Under the pieces are notes generated by a model. That model saw only the letters and a list, made by a program, of their open reading frames with translations, made no database searches and had not been told where the DNA came from. A DNA stretch of 64,000 nucleotides, taken from positions 92,445,182 to 92,509,181 of the forward strand of contig OZ020589.1 of the NCBI GenBank assembly GCA_963971535.1. The letters run 5' to 3'. Below, one piece after another: positions 1 through 12,090 of the stretch. The DNA comes from Notolepis coatsorum (Eukaryota; Chordata; Actinopteri; Aulopiformes; Paralepididae). The position numbers were made by a program, and so were the translations under genes. The stretch's first letter is position 1. The number at the start of each line of letters is the position of its first letter.

Positions 1-770
1 ATAAAGTGTGGGGAGTGGGTGCTACAGTGTGTTTGTTTAAAGTGGGTGTGTGCTATAAAGTGTGTGGAGTGGGTGCTACAGTGTGTTTGTTTAAAGTGAG
101 TGTGTGCGTGTGGATGTGTGTGCTATGTGCGTTTGGTGGTTGTTGTTGTGTAGTGTTCATTCATTGTTTGTTTAGCAGCCTGATGGCCTGGGGATAGAAG
201 CTTCTTCTGAGTCTTTCTGTGCTCGCCTTGAGACTCCGGTATCGCTTGCCTGACCGCAGCAGTTCAAAGAGGCAGTTGTTCGGGTGACTGGAGTCTTTAA
301 TGATTCTCTTAGCCTTGCCCGTGCAACGCTTGTTGTAAATGTTCTGGAGGGTGGGGAGCCCCCCTCCAATTGTGCGTTCGGCTGAACGTGTCACTCTTTG
401 TAGTCTGCTTCGGTCTTGTGCAGTGCTATTCCCAAACCAAGAGGTGATGTTGCCGGTCAAGATGCTCTCTATTGTACATGAGTAGAAGTTCTTAAGGATC
501 TTCTGACTGACTTGGAACTTCCTTAGGCGCCTGAGGAAGTAGAGGCGTTGTCGTGCCTTTTTCACAACACTGTCAATGTGTGTGGTCCATGTCAAGTCCT
601 CGGATATGTAGGCTCCGAGGTACTTAAAGCTGTTGACTCTCTCAACCGGTGCCCCGTCGATGCTGAGGGGGCTGTAGTCCTTGACCCCCGACCTCCTGAA
701 GTCCACAATCATCTCCTTTGTTTTGCTGACGTTCAGGGAGAGGCTGGGGGTAGTGTGGTCTTAGGGAGCC
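1..770 (-). mobile_element. 3' part of an L2/CR1-like LINE
   Basis: The element reads on the minus strand. It holds the C-terminal end of a reverse transcriptase frame followed, toward position 1, by a 3' untranslated region of GTGTG-rich repeats. Bases 1-386 recur nearly unchanged at 27700-28083, which shows that this is a dispersed repeat. The frame stops matching a LINE at about 765-770, so this copy is truncated at its 5' end, as is usual for LINEs. The 3' end lies outside the window. The exact clade (L2, Rex1 or another CR1-group lineage) cannot be settled by eye. Confidence 0.8.
161..756 (-). pseudogene. LINE reverse transcriptase, C-terminal fragment
   Basis: About 195 residues remain of the region after the RT palm. 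The visible landmarks are a KTKEMIVDF start, the SFKYLG motif, the THIDSVVKKARQRLYFLRRL helix and the FYPQAIRLLN end typical of fish L2/CR1-group ORF2 proteins. The catalytic RT motifs and the endonuclease are missing, so the fragment cannot be active. The frame is open to its natural stop at 161-163. The intact protein would nick DNA and reverse-transcribe its own RNA at the nick. What remains is only the poorly understood C-terminal RNA-binding end. Confidence 0.8.
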
Positions 771-1143
771 ATTGATATCTGACATCACTGTTTACAAGTC
801 AGCCTTTTATTTATCCCATAACACGCGTTGTTGTGTCTTCTTGGTTCGGCAGCGCCTCAGTGAACAATCTCCTGTGAAGTTTCTCAGAGTTCCGCTCGGG
901 TCAGTCCATTATTTCACATCCCATGGGGGGTGTTTCATCACTTTCATGACCATATATGGATAATCATGCACGAGCATTGACGGTAGAACAAAGAGGTATT
1001 TATCAACACGGAGGAGCGTAGGACCTGTGTACGCACGGTTGATAAATCCCGTTTTTTTTGTGCGTGCACACATTCTAAATTCTGTGCTTACGTATGAAAA
1101 TAGAATACTTTCTAAGAAAAATTGATAAATGAGGGCCCAGGTA
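771..1143. other. Unassigned repeat-like spacer between LINE and gypsy
   Basis: No coding region is visible. The stretch holds inverted TTTATCAA and TTGATAAA motifs near 997 and 1038 and another TTGATAAAT near 1121, with GTGCGTGCACAC between them. This pattern resembles the ends of a small DNA transposon, but no target duplication could be fixed. It replaces the 5' part of the gypsy element, which begins abruptly near 1144. Confidence 0.3.
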
Positions 1144-3376
1144 TTTTCAAATGCCATAACAAAGTGCAACAATTGTAGTGGTAGTCATGAGGCTAAGAGG
1201 GAAAAATGCCCAGCCTTCGGACAGCAGTGCCATAACTGCAAGAAGGTAAACCACTACAAAAGCTGTTGCAAGTCTAAGCCACAGAGTCAAAGATATCCAC
1301 AGAGAAAATCTTACAGACCGTCTGTGCATGAAGTGTCAGTGGACCAGTCTACACATGAAGACGACACGTTCTATGTGGATGGTGTCAATGTTGACAGTGT
1401 CAATTCTCAAGTCAATGAGAAGGATGAAGGATTTGTCACAATGCACATAAACGGCAAATCTACAGAATTTAAAGTTGACACAGGAGCTAAATGTAATGTT
1501 ATGTCAATAGAGACTTTCAAAAGAGTGACTAACGGAGAGCAATTTGTGCAGCAGAAGAAAACTGCAAACCTTGTTGCTTACGGAGGCACTAGAATTGAGA
1601 CCAAAGGTCTGGTCACACTGTCGTGCTGTTTAAAGGAGCAGCAAACCACACTGCCTTTCTTCATAGTTGACAGAGATGTGCAACCACTACTAGGTTTTCG
1701 TGCATGTATGGACATGGGGATTGTTCGAATGAGCCTAGACATCCACCAAGTCACCATGGAGAATAACACAGATTTCAATACACAGATTCTAACACATTAT
1801 AAAGATGTGTTCAGTGATGAGCTTGGAGAACTCCCAGTCACATATTCCATGACGCTGGATCCCAGCATACAGCCTGTGGTCTGACCAGCCCACCGCATCC
1901 CCGCAGCGATGCAAGAGAGGGTTAAAGCGGAATTGGACCGCATGCAAAGCATAGGTGTCATAACACCTGTCTCTGAGCCCACAGACTGGGTTTCATCTAT
2001 GGTGGCAGCATACAAGAAGGACAAACAAGAAATCAGACTGTGCATAAATCCAAAGGACCTCAACACAGCGATGAAAAGGCCCCATCACCCCATGCGTAGT
2101 GTTGAAGAGGTAGCAGCACAGATGTCAGGAGCAACAGTGTTTTCCGTCCTTGATGCCAAGAACTCATTCTGTCAGATACGTCTGGACGAGAAATCCTCAG
2201 TGCACTGCTGACCACATTCAGCACACCGTTCGGGCGCTACAAATTTCAAAGAATGCCTTTCGGCATCAACTCCGCAAGCGAGGTGTTTCAGCGCTCCATG
2301 GAACAGCTGTTCACAGGCTTACCATGCTCCGTGATAGTAGATGACATCATCATCGGAGGCCGCAGAGTGGCTGAACACGATGCCAACCTGAGAAAAGTGC
2401 TTGATCGGGTGAGAGAGGTCAACCTCAGGCTAAACTCAGCAAAGTGCAAGTTTCGCCTAAACCAAGTAGGTTATGTAGGCCACATCTTCACGAGCAAAGG
2501 CCTGAAAGCAGACCCCTCTAAAACTGCAGCTATAACTGAGATGCCAGTCCCCACAGATGTCACTTCACTACAGCGTTTCCTAGGGATGGTAAACTACCTG
2601 GCAAAGTACATCCCCAGCTTCAGTGACATAGCAGTGCCACTGAGGAAGCTGACCCACAAGGAGACGGCGTGGTGCTGGTACCAGTAGCACCAGGAGGCAT
2701 TTGAGCGCCTCAAGTCGTGCCTATCCAGCCCACCAGTGTTGGTATACTACAACATCAAGGAGCCAGTCACACTCACATGTGACGCGTCATGCTATGGACT
2801 CAGAGCAGCATGCATGCAAAGTGGCAGGCCAGTAGCATTTGCGTCGCGTACCCTCACAGATACAGAGACAAGGTACGCCCAAATAGAAAGAGAGCTTCTA
2901 GCTGTCGTGTTTGCCTGCACAAAATTCAAGGACTATGTATATGGAAAGCCCACAATCGTGGAAACAGACCACCAACCTCTGGTGACGATCCTGAAAAAGC
3001 CCATTCACACAGCCCCAGCCCGTCTCCAGAGAATGCTACTCCGTCTACAGAGCTATGACATCAGCCTAGTGTACAAAAAGGGCAAGTACATGTACCTGGC
3101 TGACACCCTCTCCAGAGCTCCAAACAAACATGTCACCCTGAGCCCTGCTGAAAACGGTGCTTATGAAGTCATGTCTGTGAGTTGCATCTCCACTGCTCGC
3201 CTAGAAGAACTCAGAAAGCACACAGCAGAGGATGAGATGTTACGGACCCTCAGCGCGGTCATTCAGAGAGGATGGCCCAACAGAGAAAGCCAGCTCCAGC
3301 CTGCTGTCATTCCCTTCTTCCCTTACAGAGATGAACTCGCAGTGGAGGATGGAATCATCATGAAAGGCCACAAGAC
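1144..3376 (+). pseudogene. Gypsy gag-pol: zinc knuckle, protease, RT, RNase H
   Basis: The order matches Ty3/gypsy. A Cys/His nucleocapsid knuckle (CNNCSGSH, then CHNC) lies near 1160-1270. The aspartic protease motif VDTGAKCN lies near 1473. The RT shows LDAKNSF near 2151, MPFGINSA near 2253 and the catalytic IVDDIII near 2335. RNase H shows TCDASC, ERELLAV and ETDHQPL between about 2775 and 2970. Defects are an in-frame TGA at 1882-1884 that fits CpG decay of an Arg codon, a frameshift near 2208 and a TAG near 2685. The frame ends where the L1 insertion begins. The intact polyprotein would be cleaved into the replication enzymes of a virus-like particle. Confidence 0.85.
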
Positions 3377-3500
3377 GACTTTAAGAAACAGAACTGAGAC
3401 TTCCGGTATGAGAGTGGAAGGGTAGCAGGGTGAGGCTCCTGGTCAAAAGAGTGAAAAACAGAGAAATAAAGACCCGAAAAGTGACGAAAAGTGATCAAAA

Positions 3501-4615
3501 ATGAAGATGCAAACGAGAAGGAAGGAGGAGAAAACAATTATGAAGGAAAGAGAAATGGAGGACTCACAGGAAGAGGAGAGTTCGATGGAGCAGAACCCCC
3601 GAGGCGAGACCGAGAAGGGGCAGGCGGAGGAAGGGGGAGTCTCGGCTGAGACGGACAAGGAAATGCCAGGATGGGCCGTGCTCATGCAGGCCGGGATATT
3701 GGCGACCATAAAATTGAACTCGGACACGATGCAGGCGACCATAAAACTGAACTCGGACACGATAAGAAATGATATTGGGAAGTTACGGGAGGAATTGAGG
3801 AAGGAACAGGAGGACTTCAGAGGTGAAATGAATACAGAACTCAAAAGGGTGGATGAGAAGATGGCGGAACAGGACAGAAACATAACAGAGGTACAGACTA
3901 GAACGGCGCAAACGGAGGAATGGAACACAGAGATACACGAGGTGTTAACGTGTGCGATTCAAAAACAAGAACAGATGGAGACAAAGATATCGGACATGGA
4001 GGGGAGGTCACGGAGAAATAACATCAGAATATGGGGATTGGAAGAAGGAGTCGAAGGGGAATCGGTGATCCAATATGTGGAAAAGCTTATCAAGGAACAA
4101 CTGAAGGAGACGGGACTGGAAAAATGGAGATACAGAGGGCCCACAGGGCGTTGGCTCCGAGACCGAAACCGGACAGACCTCCGAGGGCGGTGATTATTAA
4201 TTTTCTGAGATTTGAGATTAAGGAATTGATACTCAGAACCGCGTGGACCAAGAAGATAGAAATCGAGGGGAAAAGACTGTTGTTTGATCACGATTACTCG
4301 ACAGCGGTAGCAATAACACGCAGGTCCTACGCGGGACTGAAGAGAATTCTGAAAGAAAACGGAATGAAATTCCAATCACCCATGACCTCGCTAAGGATTC
4401 ACTGGAAGGAAGGGACGGTGACGTACGCGACGGCGCGGGAGGCGGCGGAGGAGATGAGGCGACGGGGGATGCAGATGGCGGAGGACGGAGAAGGAAGGGG
4501 ACAGGAGGGCCAGACGCGGAGCCTGCAGCAGAGATTGGAGAAAGCACGCAGATGGACCAGAGTAGGAGATCGAAACCCGGGAGAGGAGGGAGGAGAGAGG
4601 AGAAGGCCGAGGTGA
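3501..4615 (+). pseudogene. L1-like ORF1 (RNA-binding protein), frameshifted
   Basis: The first ATG after the leader opens an acidic and basic N-terminus. A predicted coiled coil rich in E, K, R and L follows at about residues 85-150. Then comes RRNNIRIWGLEEG near 4014, which is the start of the RNA-recognition domain of L1 ORF1 proteins. The C-terminal domain motif IQRAHRALAPRPKPD lies in another frame just after. A one-base frameshift near 4120-4135 therefore separates the two halves. The intact protein coats LINE RNA as a trimer and acts as a nucleic acid chaperone. The C-terminal tail is Arg/Glu-rich and runs to about 4615. Confidence 0.85.
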
Positions 4616-5251
4616 GACGTGACCGACCGAAGGCGGAGACGGACGAGGAGGCCAGAGACGGAGAAGGAGAGGAGGCGGGAGGAGACGAACGGATGAGTAC
4701 ACGCACAAGAGATTGAAAAAACTATCCAAATAGAGACAAAATATAGAAACTGAAATAACATATACATAAACACACATTCCCAGGTAGAGGCAGGATATAG
4801 GAACGAACATAACATATACATGGACACATAATACACATGCTGATGGAGGAAATAAATGGAAATATAATTAGGTATGATAGACGGAACACAGAACATATTG
4901 AAACAAATACATAGACACACGCTGCGAGTAACACAGTTGGAAGGGATTAAGGGGATAAATGGACATCACATAGAAAATAGAGAGGAGGAAAAGAAAGTAA
5001 AAAGGGGTACACAGAAGACACCACACATGGGTTTGGGAGGAAGGAGGGACATTGGAACATATGAGCCACATTGAGAGGGACCTAGGAAATGGGGGTCTTT
5101 GATCAGAATGAAGGACAGAGCGCTTTTGACCAGGAGCTCGACAGCAATAAAAACAGTAAAAAGGCTGGACAAATATGACGAGCGGTTGGGGGTAAAGGTT
5201 TCAAACCCCCAAGCCGTCAGGAGGAGGCCTCTCACTAGGAGAGCAATTACT
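4616..5251 (+). other. Inter-ORF region of the L1-like LINE
   Basis: This A- and G-rich stretch separates ORF1 from the nested LINE. No open frame in it resembles a known protein. It contains repeated ACATA/CACATA-type motifs. The border with the nested L2-like LINE is near 5240-5255 and no clear target duplication is visible there. The L1 sequence resumes at about 8086. Confidence 0.5.
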
Positions 5252-7603
5252 AGAATAAACGTCAACAAATCAGGTGTATTATCCTCAACTTGTATAGATC
5301 ATATTTTTACTAATTCAGCAGATAAATGTTCAAAAGTTGTTTCAGTGCCAATTGGATTCAGTGATCATAACATGATTGCTATGGCAAGAAAAGTCAAAGT
5401 CCCCAAAGCAGGTCCTAAAATCATACATAAAAGAATCTATAAACATTTCTGTGAGAATTTATTTATTCAAGACGTGCACAACATAAAGTGGGACAGTGTA
5501 TTTGAGTGTATTCATACTGAAGAAGCCCTAGGAGAATTTATGAAGTTATTTTCCTCGGTCTGTGACAAGCATGTGCCCATAAAAAAACGTACTGTAAGAT
5601 CTATCAAAGCACCTTGGCTAGACACTGACCTAAGGAGCAACATGAAAGAAAGAGATAGACTGAAAATAATCGCTCTAAATTCACGGAATTCAGAAGATTG
5701 GTTAGCATATCGCTCTTTAAGAAATAAAGCGACAAAATTAAATAAACTGAAAAAAAGGCTATACTACCAATCCAGAATTGAAGAAACAAAATATGATGGT
5801 AAAAAACTATGGAGTACTCTGAATCAAATCATGGGTAGAGACAAAATGGGTAAAATACCATCATTTATTGAATCAGGGGATGGTTTCATCACTAAGCCCT
5901 TGGATATTGCAAATTATTTCAATGACTATTTCACAAATAAAGTAAATACTATAAGAGACAACATGCCACCTGTAAAGGGTAACTTATCAGATTCAATTAT
6001 AAAAAGTCAGATCATGAAGGACAAAGAATGTGAATTTGAATTTTTGGTCACAAATCTTTCAGAAATTGAAAAGTTATTGTCTGAATTGAAATGTGACAAA
6101 CCCTCTGGTCACGACAATCTGGACAGTAGACTTGTGAAGCTATCAGCTGGAAGTATTGCTGGTCCGATATGTCATATATTCAATTTGAGTCTTAAGGAAG
6201 GAATTTATCCGCAAATATGGAAGGTAGCTAAGGTCACTCCTCTACCAAAAAATAGAAAAGAATCATTCACTGGACCAAATAGTAGGCCAATCAGTATTTT
6301 ACCTGTTTTAGGTATACTTATGGAAAGAATTGCATTCAAACAAATTCAAAATTATTTCTCCCTTAATAACATAAATTCTGACTTTCAACATGCTTACAAA
6401 CCAGGCTATTCAACATGCACAGCACTTACACAATTGGCTGATGATTGGCTAAGAAATATTGACTGTAAATTATTAGTTGGTACAGTACTGTTAGATTTTA
6501 GCGCAGCTTTTGATCTCATTGATCATGAACTGCTGCTTACAAAACTAGCTGATTATGGTTTCAAACACTCAGCTACTAACTGGATGAAAAGTTATTTATT
6601 CATGAGACAACAATGTGTCCTGTTTAATGGAACTTTATCAAGCTTTAAAACGCTACAATGTGGCATTCCTCAAGGAAGTTGCCTTGGACCATTATTATAT
6701 TCAATATTTGTAAATGATATGCCACAAAGTTTAAGAAATGCAAGCAGTTCCATTTATGCAGATGACACTACAATATATGCTTCGGCAAGCAATGCCAAAG
6801 ACCTCAGCAGTCTTCTTCAAAGCGAGTTAATGCAGATTTCTGAATGGGTCACGGTAAATAAGCTGAAACTAAATGCATCCAAAACAAAATGTCTAATTAT
6901 TTGTTCAAAGCATGCTCAGAGAGAGAATCACAGATTAAATATTTCTTTGCAGGGTGCAGATATTGAGCAAGTTAAGGAGGCCAGATTGCTTGGAGTTATA
7001 ATAGATGAAACACTCTCTTGGTCAACTCACATTAACAATATTGTAACAAAAATGAGCAGAAGTATTTCAATTATTAGACGGAATGCCTATTTTTTAACAG
7101 ACACAGCTACCAAGCAAGTCATACAATCACTAGTTTTGTCACATCTGGACTACTGTCCAGCAATCTGGTCAAATGCATCCAAACAAGATTTAAATAAAAT
7201 ACAGCTTACTCAAAATAGAGCTGCAAGAATTGCATTGCATAGCTCAATTAGAAACAGTGTTGAGAAAATGCACAAGGAACTGTCATGGATGAGAGTCAAT
7301 GAGAGACTAGTGTGTAGTCTTATTTTGTTTATGAGAAATATTTATACTTTGCATAAACCTGTGTGCCTCTTTTTGCAGCTGGTGCTTATTAGTGATGGTC
7401 ATGGCTATGGCACTAGACAAGCCTTGAAGGGTCGGTTCGCCCTGCCGAGACCCAGAACTGAAGCCTTAAAGAAAACTGTAATGTACAGGGCAATGTCCTA
7501 CTGGAATAGACTTCCACAATATTTGGTTTCAATTACCAGTAAGGTGGGATTCAAGAGGAGACTACGAGTGGCTGTAATGCAGAAAGAGGTTGATTTTGGT
7601 TAG
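5252..7603 (+). CDS. LINE ORF2: endonuclease remnant and intact-looking reverse transcriptase
   Basis: About 780 residues are open without a stop or frameshift. The N-terminus is the last part of the apurinic-type endonuclease, with IDHIFTN and the catalytic GFSDHN motif. The RT motifs follow in order: KPSGHDNL near residue 285, LLDFSAAFD near 413, GIPQGSCLGPLL near 470 and catalytic YADDTTIYA near 500. The C-terminal part contains LGVIIDETLSWSTHI and HLDYCPAIW. The start codon and the first two thirds of the endonuclease are lost by 5' truncation, so the element cannot move alone. The open frame suggests a fairly recent insertion. The bases upstream of 5252 are open by chance and are not part of the gene. 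Confidence 0.85.
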   Translation, partial: RINVNKSGVLSSTCIDHIFTNSADKCSKVVSVPIGFSDHNMIAMARKVKVPKAGPKIIHKRIYKHFCENLFIQDVHNIKWDSVFECIHTEEALGEFMKLFSSVCDKHVPIKKRTVRSIKAPWLDTDLRSNMKERDRLKIIALNSRNSEDWLAYRSLRNKATKLNKLKKRLYYQSRIEETKYDGKKLWSTLNQIMGRDKMGKIPSFIESGDGFITKPLDIANYFNDYFTNKVNTIRDNMPPVKGNLSDSIIKSQIMKDKECEFEFLVTNLSEIEKLLSELKCDKPSGHDNLDSRLVKLSAGSIAGPICHIFNLSLKEGIYPQIWKVAKVTPLPKNRKESFTGPNSRPISILPVLGILMERIAFKQIQNYFSLNNINSDFQHAYKPGYSTCTALTQLADDWLRNIDCKLLVGTVLLDFSAAFDLIDHELLLTKLADYGFKHSATNWMKSYLFMRQQCVLFNGTLSSFKTLQCGIPQGSCLGPLLYSIFVNDMPQSLRNASSSIYADDTTIYASASNAKDLSSLLQSELMQISEWVTVNKLKLNASKTKCLIICSKHAQRENHRLNISLQGADIEQVKEARLLGVIIDETLSWSTHINNIVTKMSRSISIIRRNAYFLTDTATKQVIQSLVLSHLDYCPAIWSNASKQDLNKIQLTQNRAARIALHSSIRNSVEKMHKELSWMRVNERLVCSLILFMRNIYTLHKPVCLFLQLVLISDGHGYGTRQALKGRFALPRPRTEALKKTVMYRAMSYWNRLPQYLVSITSKVGFKRRLRVAVMQKEVDFG

Positions 7604-8085
7604 GTCTAATCTGTGTCTAATGAATGGGTTCTTGTGTTGGGTTATGTGTTGTTTTGGAATGTGTTTGTCTAGTGGTTATGAGTATTAGAGTATGAGTGTA
7701 TGGAATGTTGTGCTGTTTTTGAGCACATTTTAGTTTGCTCTGAGATGTCTTTGTTGTTTTATTGATATTTGTTGTTTTATTGATATTTGTTATTGTTGTC
7801 TTTGTTGTTTTATTGATATTTGTTGTTTTATTGATATTTGGTTTTGTTCTATATTAGAAAATTTGGCATACATATTTGGTTGTATGTCTGATTTTAATTG
7901 GTTTAATGTTCTATAATTGTTTGTATATTTTATTGGTGTTTTATTGATATTTGTTTTGTTTTTATGTTGTTTATTGATTATTCTTGTTTAATTTTATATG
8001 TTTGGATCCAGACCCCAGGAAGAATAGTCGCTGCTGAGGCAGTGACTAATGGGGATCTGAAATAAAGAAATAAAGAAATAAATAC
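5252..8085 (+). mobile_element. 5'-truncated L2/CR1-like LINE nested in the L1
   Basis: The element starts inside the endonuclease domain, carries the complete RT domain in one uninterrupted frame, and ends with a 460-bp T/G-rich 3' untranslated region. The last bases are an 8-bp repeat, AAATAAAG, in three copies at about 8060-8083, as expected for CR1/L2-group LINEs, which end in short tandem repeats and not in poly(A). The 3' region also holds several copies of TGTTGTTTTATTGATATT at 7750-7845. L1 sequence continues on both sides. Confidence 0.8.
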
Positions 8086-8282
8086 TCCTCACCCACCAGC
8101 AGGGGACAGGGGGGGACACAGGGACCCCCCGAACGCCTTGGGAGCACTTTATGTAAAGTTTATGTTTTTTATTTATGTTAATCATTATATGTATTCGGTG
8201 AAGAGAGCGGAGGCTACAACCGGAGGGGGGAATGAATGTGACATGGGGGGGACTGACAGATGAAAGAAGAAGAAAGATGACA

Positions 8283-11200
8283 ATGGTTAAAGGTATAAAA
8301 ATGATGTCGTTAAACGTTAATGGAATGAATAATACGATAAAGAGGGGCAAAGTGATGTTGAAGTGTAAAAAAAAGTGAGATGGAAGTGATTTTTCTGCAG
8401 GAGACACATTTGGTAGCACAGGATCATGAGAAACTGAAGAGATTTGGATATGAAAATGCATACTATAGTTCCTTTAAACAGAACCTGAGGAGAGGAGTAA
8501 TCACGTTAATCAAAAACACAGTCAAATTTGAATTGATCAAGGAAGTAAGAGACAAGGAGGGAAGGTTTGTTCTGGTGAAGGGAAAAATGGAGGGTCAAAT
8601 GATTACGTTAGTGAATGTTTATGCACCCCCAGAGAGTGAGAGGGATTTATATGAGACCATTTTTGATATGATAGTGATGGAACTAGAAGGGATATTGCTA
8701 TGCGCGGGATATTTTAATGTAGTACTGAATCACGACCTAGACACCACGAGTACTAGAAAAGGACGGGCACCAATCAGTAGATATATGAATATTCAGATGA
8801 CGGAAATGGGAATTACAGATGTTTGGAGGGGGATGCACGCCATGGACAGGGAATACACACATTACTCACACCCGCACGTGACATATGCGAGAATAGACTA
8901 CTTTTTGATGACGACGGGGGACAGTTACAGGGTACGGGAGAGCAGAATAGGAGTAGCGGACATATCGGATCACAGTGCCATATATCTGACAGTAGATCTA
9001 GAAGGGAGATGGAGGAACACGATCTGAAGACTAAATGTAGGAATATTAAATAACAAGGGGGTGGTGAGTCAGATCAAGGAGGAGATAGCCAGGTATAAGG
9101 AAGAAAATGACAATGGGGCGGTAGATCCAAACATTCTATGGGACACACTGAAGGTGGTGATAAGGGGGAAATTGATGGAGAAGACAGCAATGCTGAAGAA
9201 GGCCAGAACGGAGACATATCACAATCTGATAGGGAAGCTGAAGAAGCTAGAGGGGAGACACCAGATATCAAAAGAACAGGAAACGCTCTGAGAAATCAAA
9301 GAAGTAAAGGCCAGGATAAATAGGGAATTATTGACGGAAATAGAAAAGAAAGCGAGGTTCATGAAACAAACGTACTATGAAGGGGGACCAAAAGTGACCA
9401 GACTGTTGGCTAGGAGAATTAGGACGCAACAGAAGTTGAACACGATACACACAATAAGGGATACAAAGACTAATGAAATATTGAGAGACCCAGCTGAAAT
9501 AGAGAGGACATTTAGAGAATACTATGAGAAACTATACACACAGCCAAAAGCAGCGGGAGAAGAGGAAATAGAAACATATCTGGAGAAGCTAGAGTTACCA
9601 TTGATAGGGAAAGAACAGAATGAAGAATTAAATAAAATAATTACGGAACGAGAACTGGAAGAGGCAATTAGTAGAGCTAAAAACAACAAATCTCCGGGGA
9701 GCGAGGGATTCCCATCGGAATTCTACAAGACATTTAGAACGGAATTAGCACCCATGTTAGGGGCGGCGTTCAGACACACGATGGAGGGCAAAATGCCCCC
9801 CTCGTGGAAGGAAGCCATAATCACCACGATGCCGAAGGAAGGGAAGGATAGAGAATTGTGTAGTAGTTTCAGACCTGTGTCCATACTCAACGTGGATTAC
9901 AAGATGTATACATCGATAATATCAAAGAGATTTGAGACGTTTATGCCAGACATTATAGATGAAGATCAAACTGGATTTATTAAAGGGAGACAGACACAGG
10001 ACAACGTGAGAAAGACATTACACATAGTAGAGGAGATACAAAAACAAGGTGGTAGCGCGGTACTGATTAGCCTAGATGCAGAAAAAGCATTCAACAGTGT
10101 GAGCTGGACATTTTTATATAAAACATTGATGAGGTTCGGACTGAACGGGAGGGCGATGAAGATGATCAAGGCGCTATATCAAGAACCGACAGTGAGGGTT
10201 AAGGTGAATGGCAGCCTGACGGATAGAATCAGATTAGAGAGGGCTACCAGACAGGGATGTTGTCTCTCACCAACGCTCTTCGCCGTTTTCATAGAACCAC
10301 TGGCACAACTGATCAGACAGACCGAGGACATTAAGGGAGTAAGGATAAAGGGAACGGAATATAAACTAGGCCTATTTGCGGACAACGTGATAGTATACAT
10401 GAGGCAACCAGACAAGAGCTTCCCGGCACTGATGGATCTACTGAAGGAATATGGCCACTACTCAGGATACAAACTAAACGTGACAAAGACACAGACCTTA
10501 GCATGGAACTATACCCCAACGACGTAAATTAGGGAACAGTACGGGATAAGATGGGACATGGACAAGATTAAATACTTAGGGGTGAACATCACGAGAGGGG
10601 TGGGGAAACTGTTTGAGGCGAACTATACACAGATAAATCAGAACATCAAGAGAGACTTAGAGAGATGGACAGTAATGCCCTTGGACTTCAATTCAAGAAT
10701 AGAGGTCATTAAAATGAACATACTATCAAGGTTACTGTACCTATTCCAGTCACTACCGATACAAATACCACAGAATCAATTCAGGGAGTGGGACAGACTG
10801 ATATCGAGGTTCATATGGGCGGGGAGAAGACCACGGGTCAGATATAAAACACTACAACTACCAAAGGAAGAGGGAGGGATGGCTTCAAGATTATTACTAT
10901 GCAGCACAACTGAGAGCAGTGACGTGCTGGTGTAACGACAGATATGAGGCAAGATGGAAAGACATTGAAAAAGAAGGGGAGGGATACAAGGTACAAGCTC
11001 TGGTGGGAGATAGGAAACTATTTAAAGAAAAAGAGGGACTATTAGATCCAATCACCAAATGCACCTTGACCATATGGAACAGAGTAGTAAAAACACACAA
11101 ATTGGAGAAGCAGTCAGGGGTTCTGAGATGGATAGCACATGACAAGAGATTCAAACCAGGGAGGTTAGACCATGGATTCAGAAGGTGGGAGAGGGGGGGG

Positions 11201-12090
11201 GGGCAACAGCGATATGCAAAATGATAGAGAAGGGGGAAATGCAGACACTACAAAAATTAAAGGAGAAATTTGGACTACAAAACAGGGACCACTTCAGATA
11301 TCTACAGGTTAGAGACTACTACAACAAAGAAATAAGGGGGGCCAAAGATGAAGAACAGAATGGAATAATCAAGATGATAGTATGGGCATACGAAGGGGGG
11401 CAAGGAAGAGTAATATCAGCAATATACCGGGCTATAATGAACAGCAAGGGACACACGACCGATTACATAAGGGAGAAATGGGAGAGAGAACTAGAGATAG
11501 AAATAACAGGGAAGGAATGGGGGAACATATGCGAGGTGCAACATTCAACAACAGGATCGAGGATATGGAAAGAGTTTGGATGGAAAAACATAATCAGATT
11601 CTTTATAACCCCAGAGCTGAAGGGAAAATATGCACCAACACAAAGAGCATGCTGGAGGATGTGTGGGAAGGAGGGGGCAAATCACACGCACATATTCTGG
11701 GGATGTCAGAAGCTGAAGGGGTATTGGGAGGAGATAGGGGAGGCAATGATCAGAATATTAGGATACGGGTTACCACAAACAGGACTGGTGCTGTACTTAG
11801 GAGACCTGACACACGAGGGAATACAAGGGGGGGACAAATATTTAATAAAGATAATGTTGATAGCGGCCAGAAAAGCAATAACAAGACTGTGGTACAAAGA
11901 AGACCCACCGACAATAGCACAATGGGTAGGAATAGTGGAAGAGATACAGGATATGGAGAGGATAACACACATGCTGAGGTTACAGGAAGAGAAATTTGGA
12001 GAAAGATGGGGAAAGTGGGAGGATTACAAGGGGAACGAAAACGACATCACAGAGGAAGAACCAAATACATCACAAGAGGGCGAAGGGTAA
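8283..12090 (+). pseudogene. L1-like ORF2: endonuclease, reverse transcriptase, C-terminal Cys domain
   Basis: The frame starts with MMSLNVNGMNN, the usual N-terminus of the L1 endonuclease, and continues with FLQETHL and, near 8960, SDHSAIYL. RT motifs include FRPVSILNVDYK, SLDAEKAFN near 10072, RQGCCLSP near 10253 and LFADNVIVY near 10371. A C-terminal Cys/His cluster (CWRMCG then HIFWGC) lies near 11650-11700. The copy is dead. There is a frameshift near 8370, stops near 9025, 9289 and 10525, and frameshifts near 10885 and 11200. Two catalytic sites are changed: the usual GDFN of the endonuclease reads GYFN, and the RT FADD reads FADN. Confidence 0.88.
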
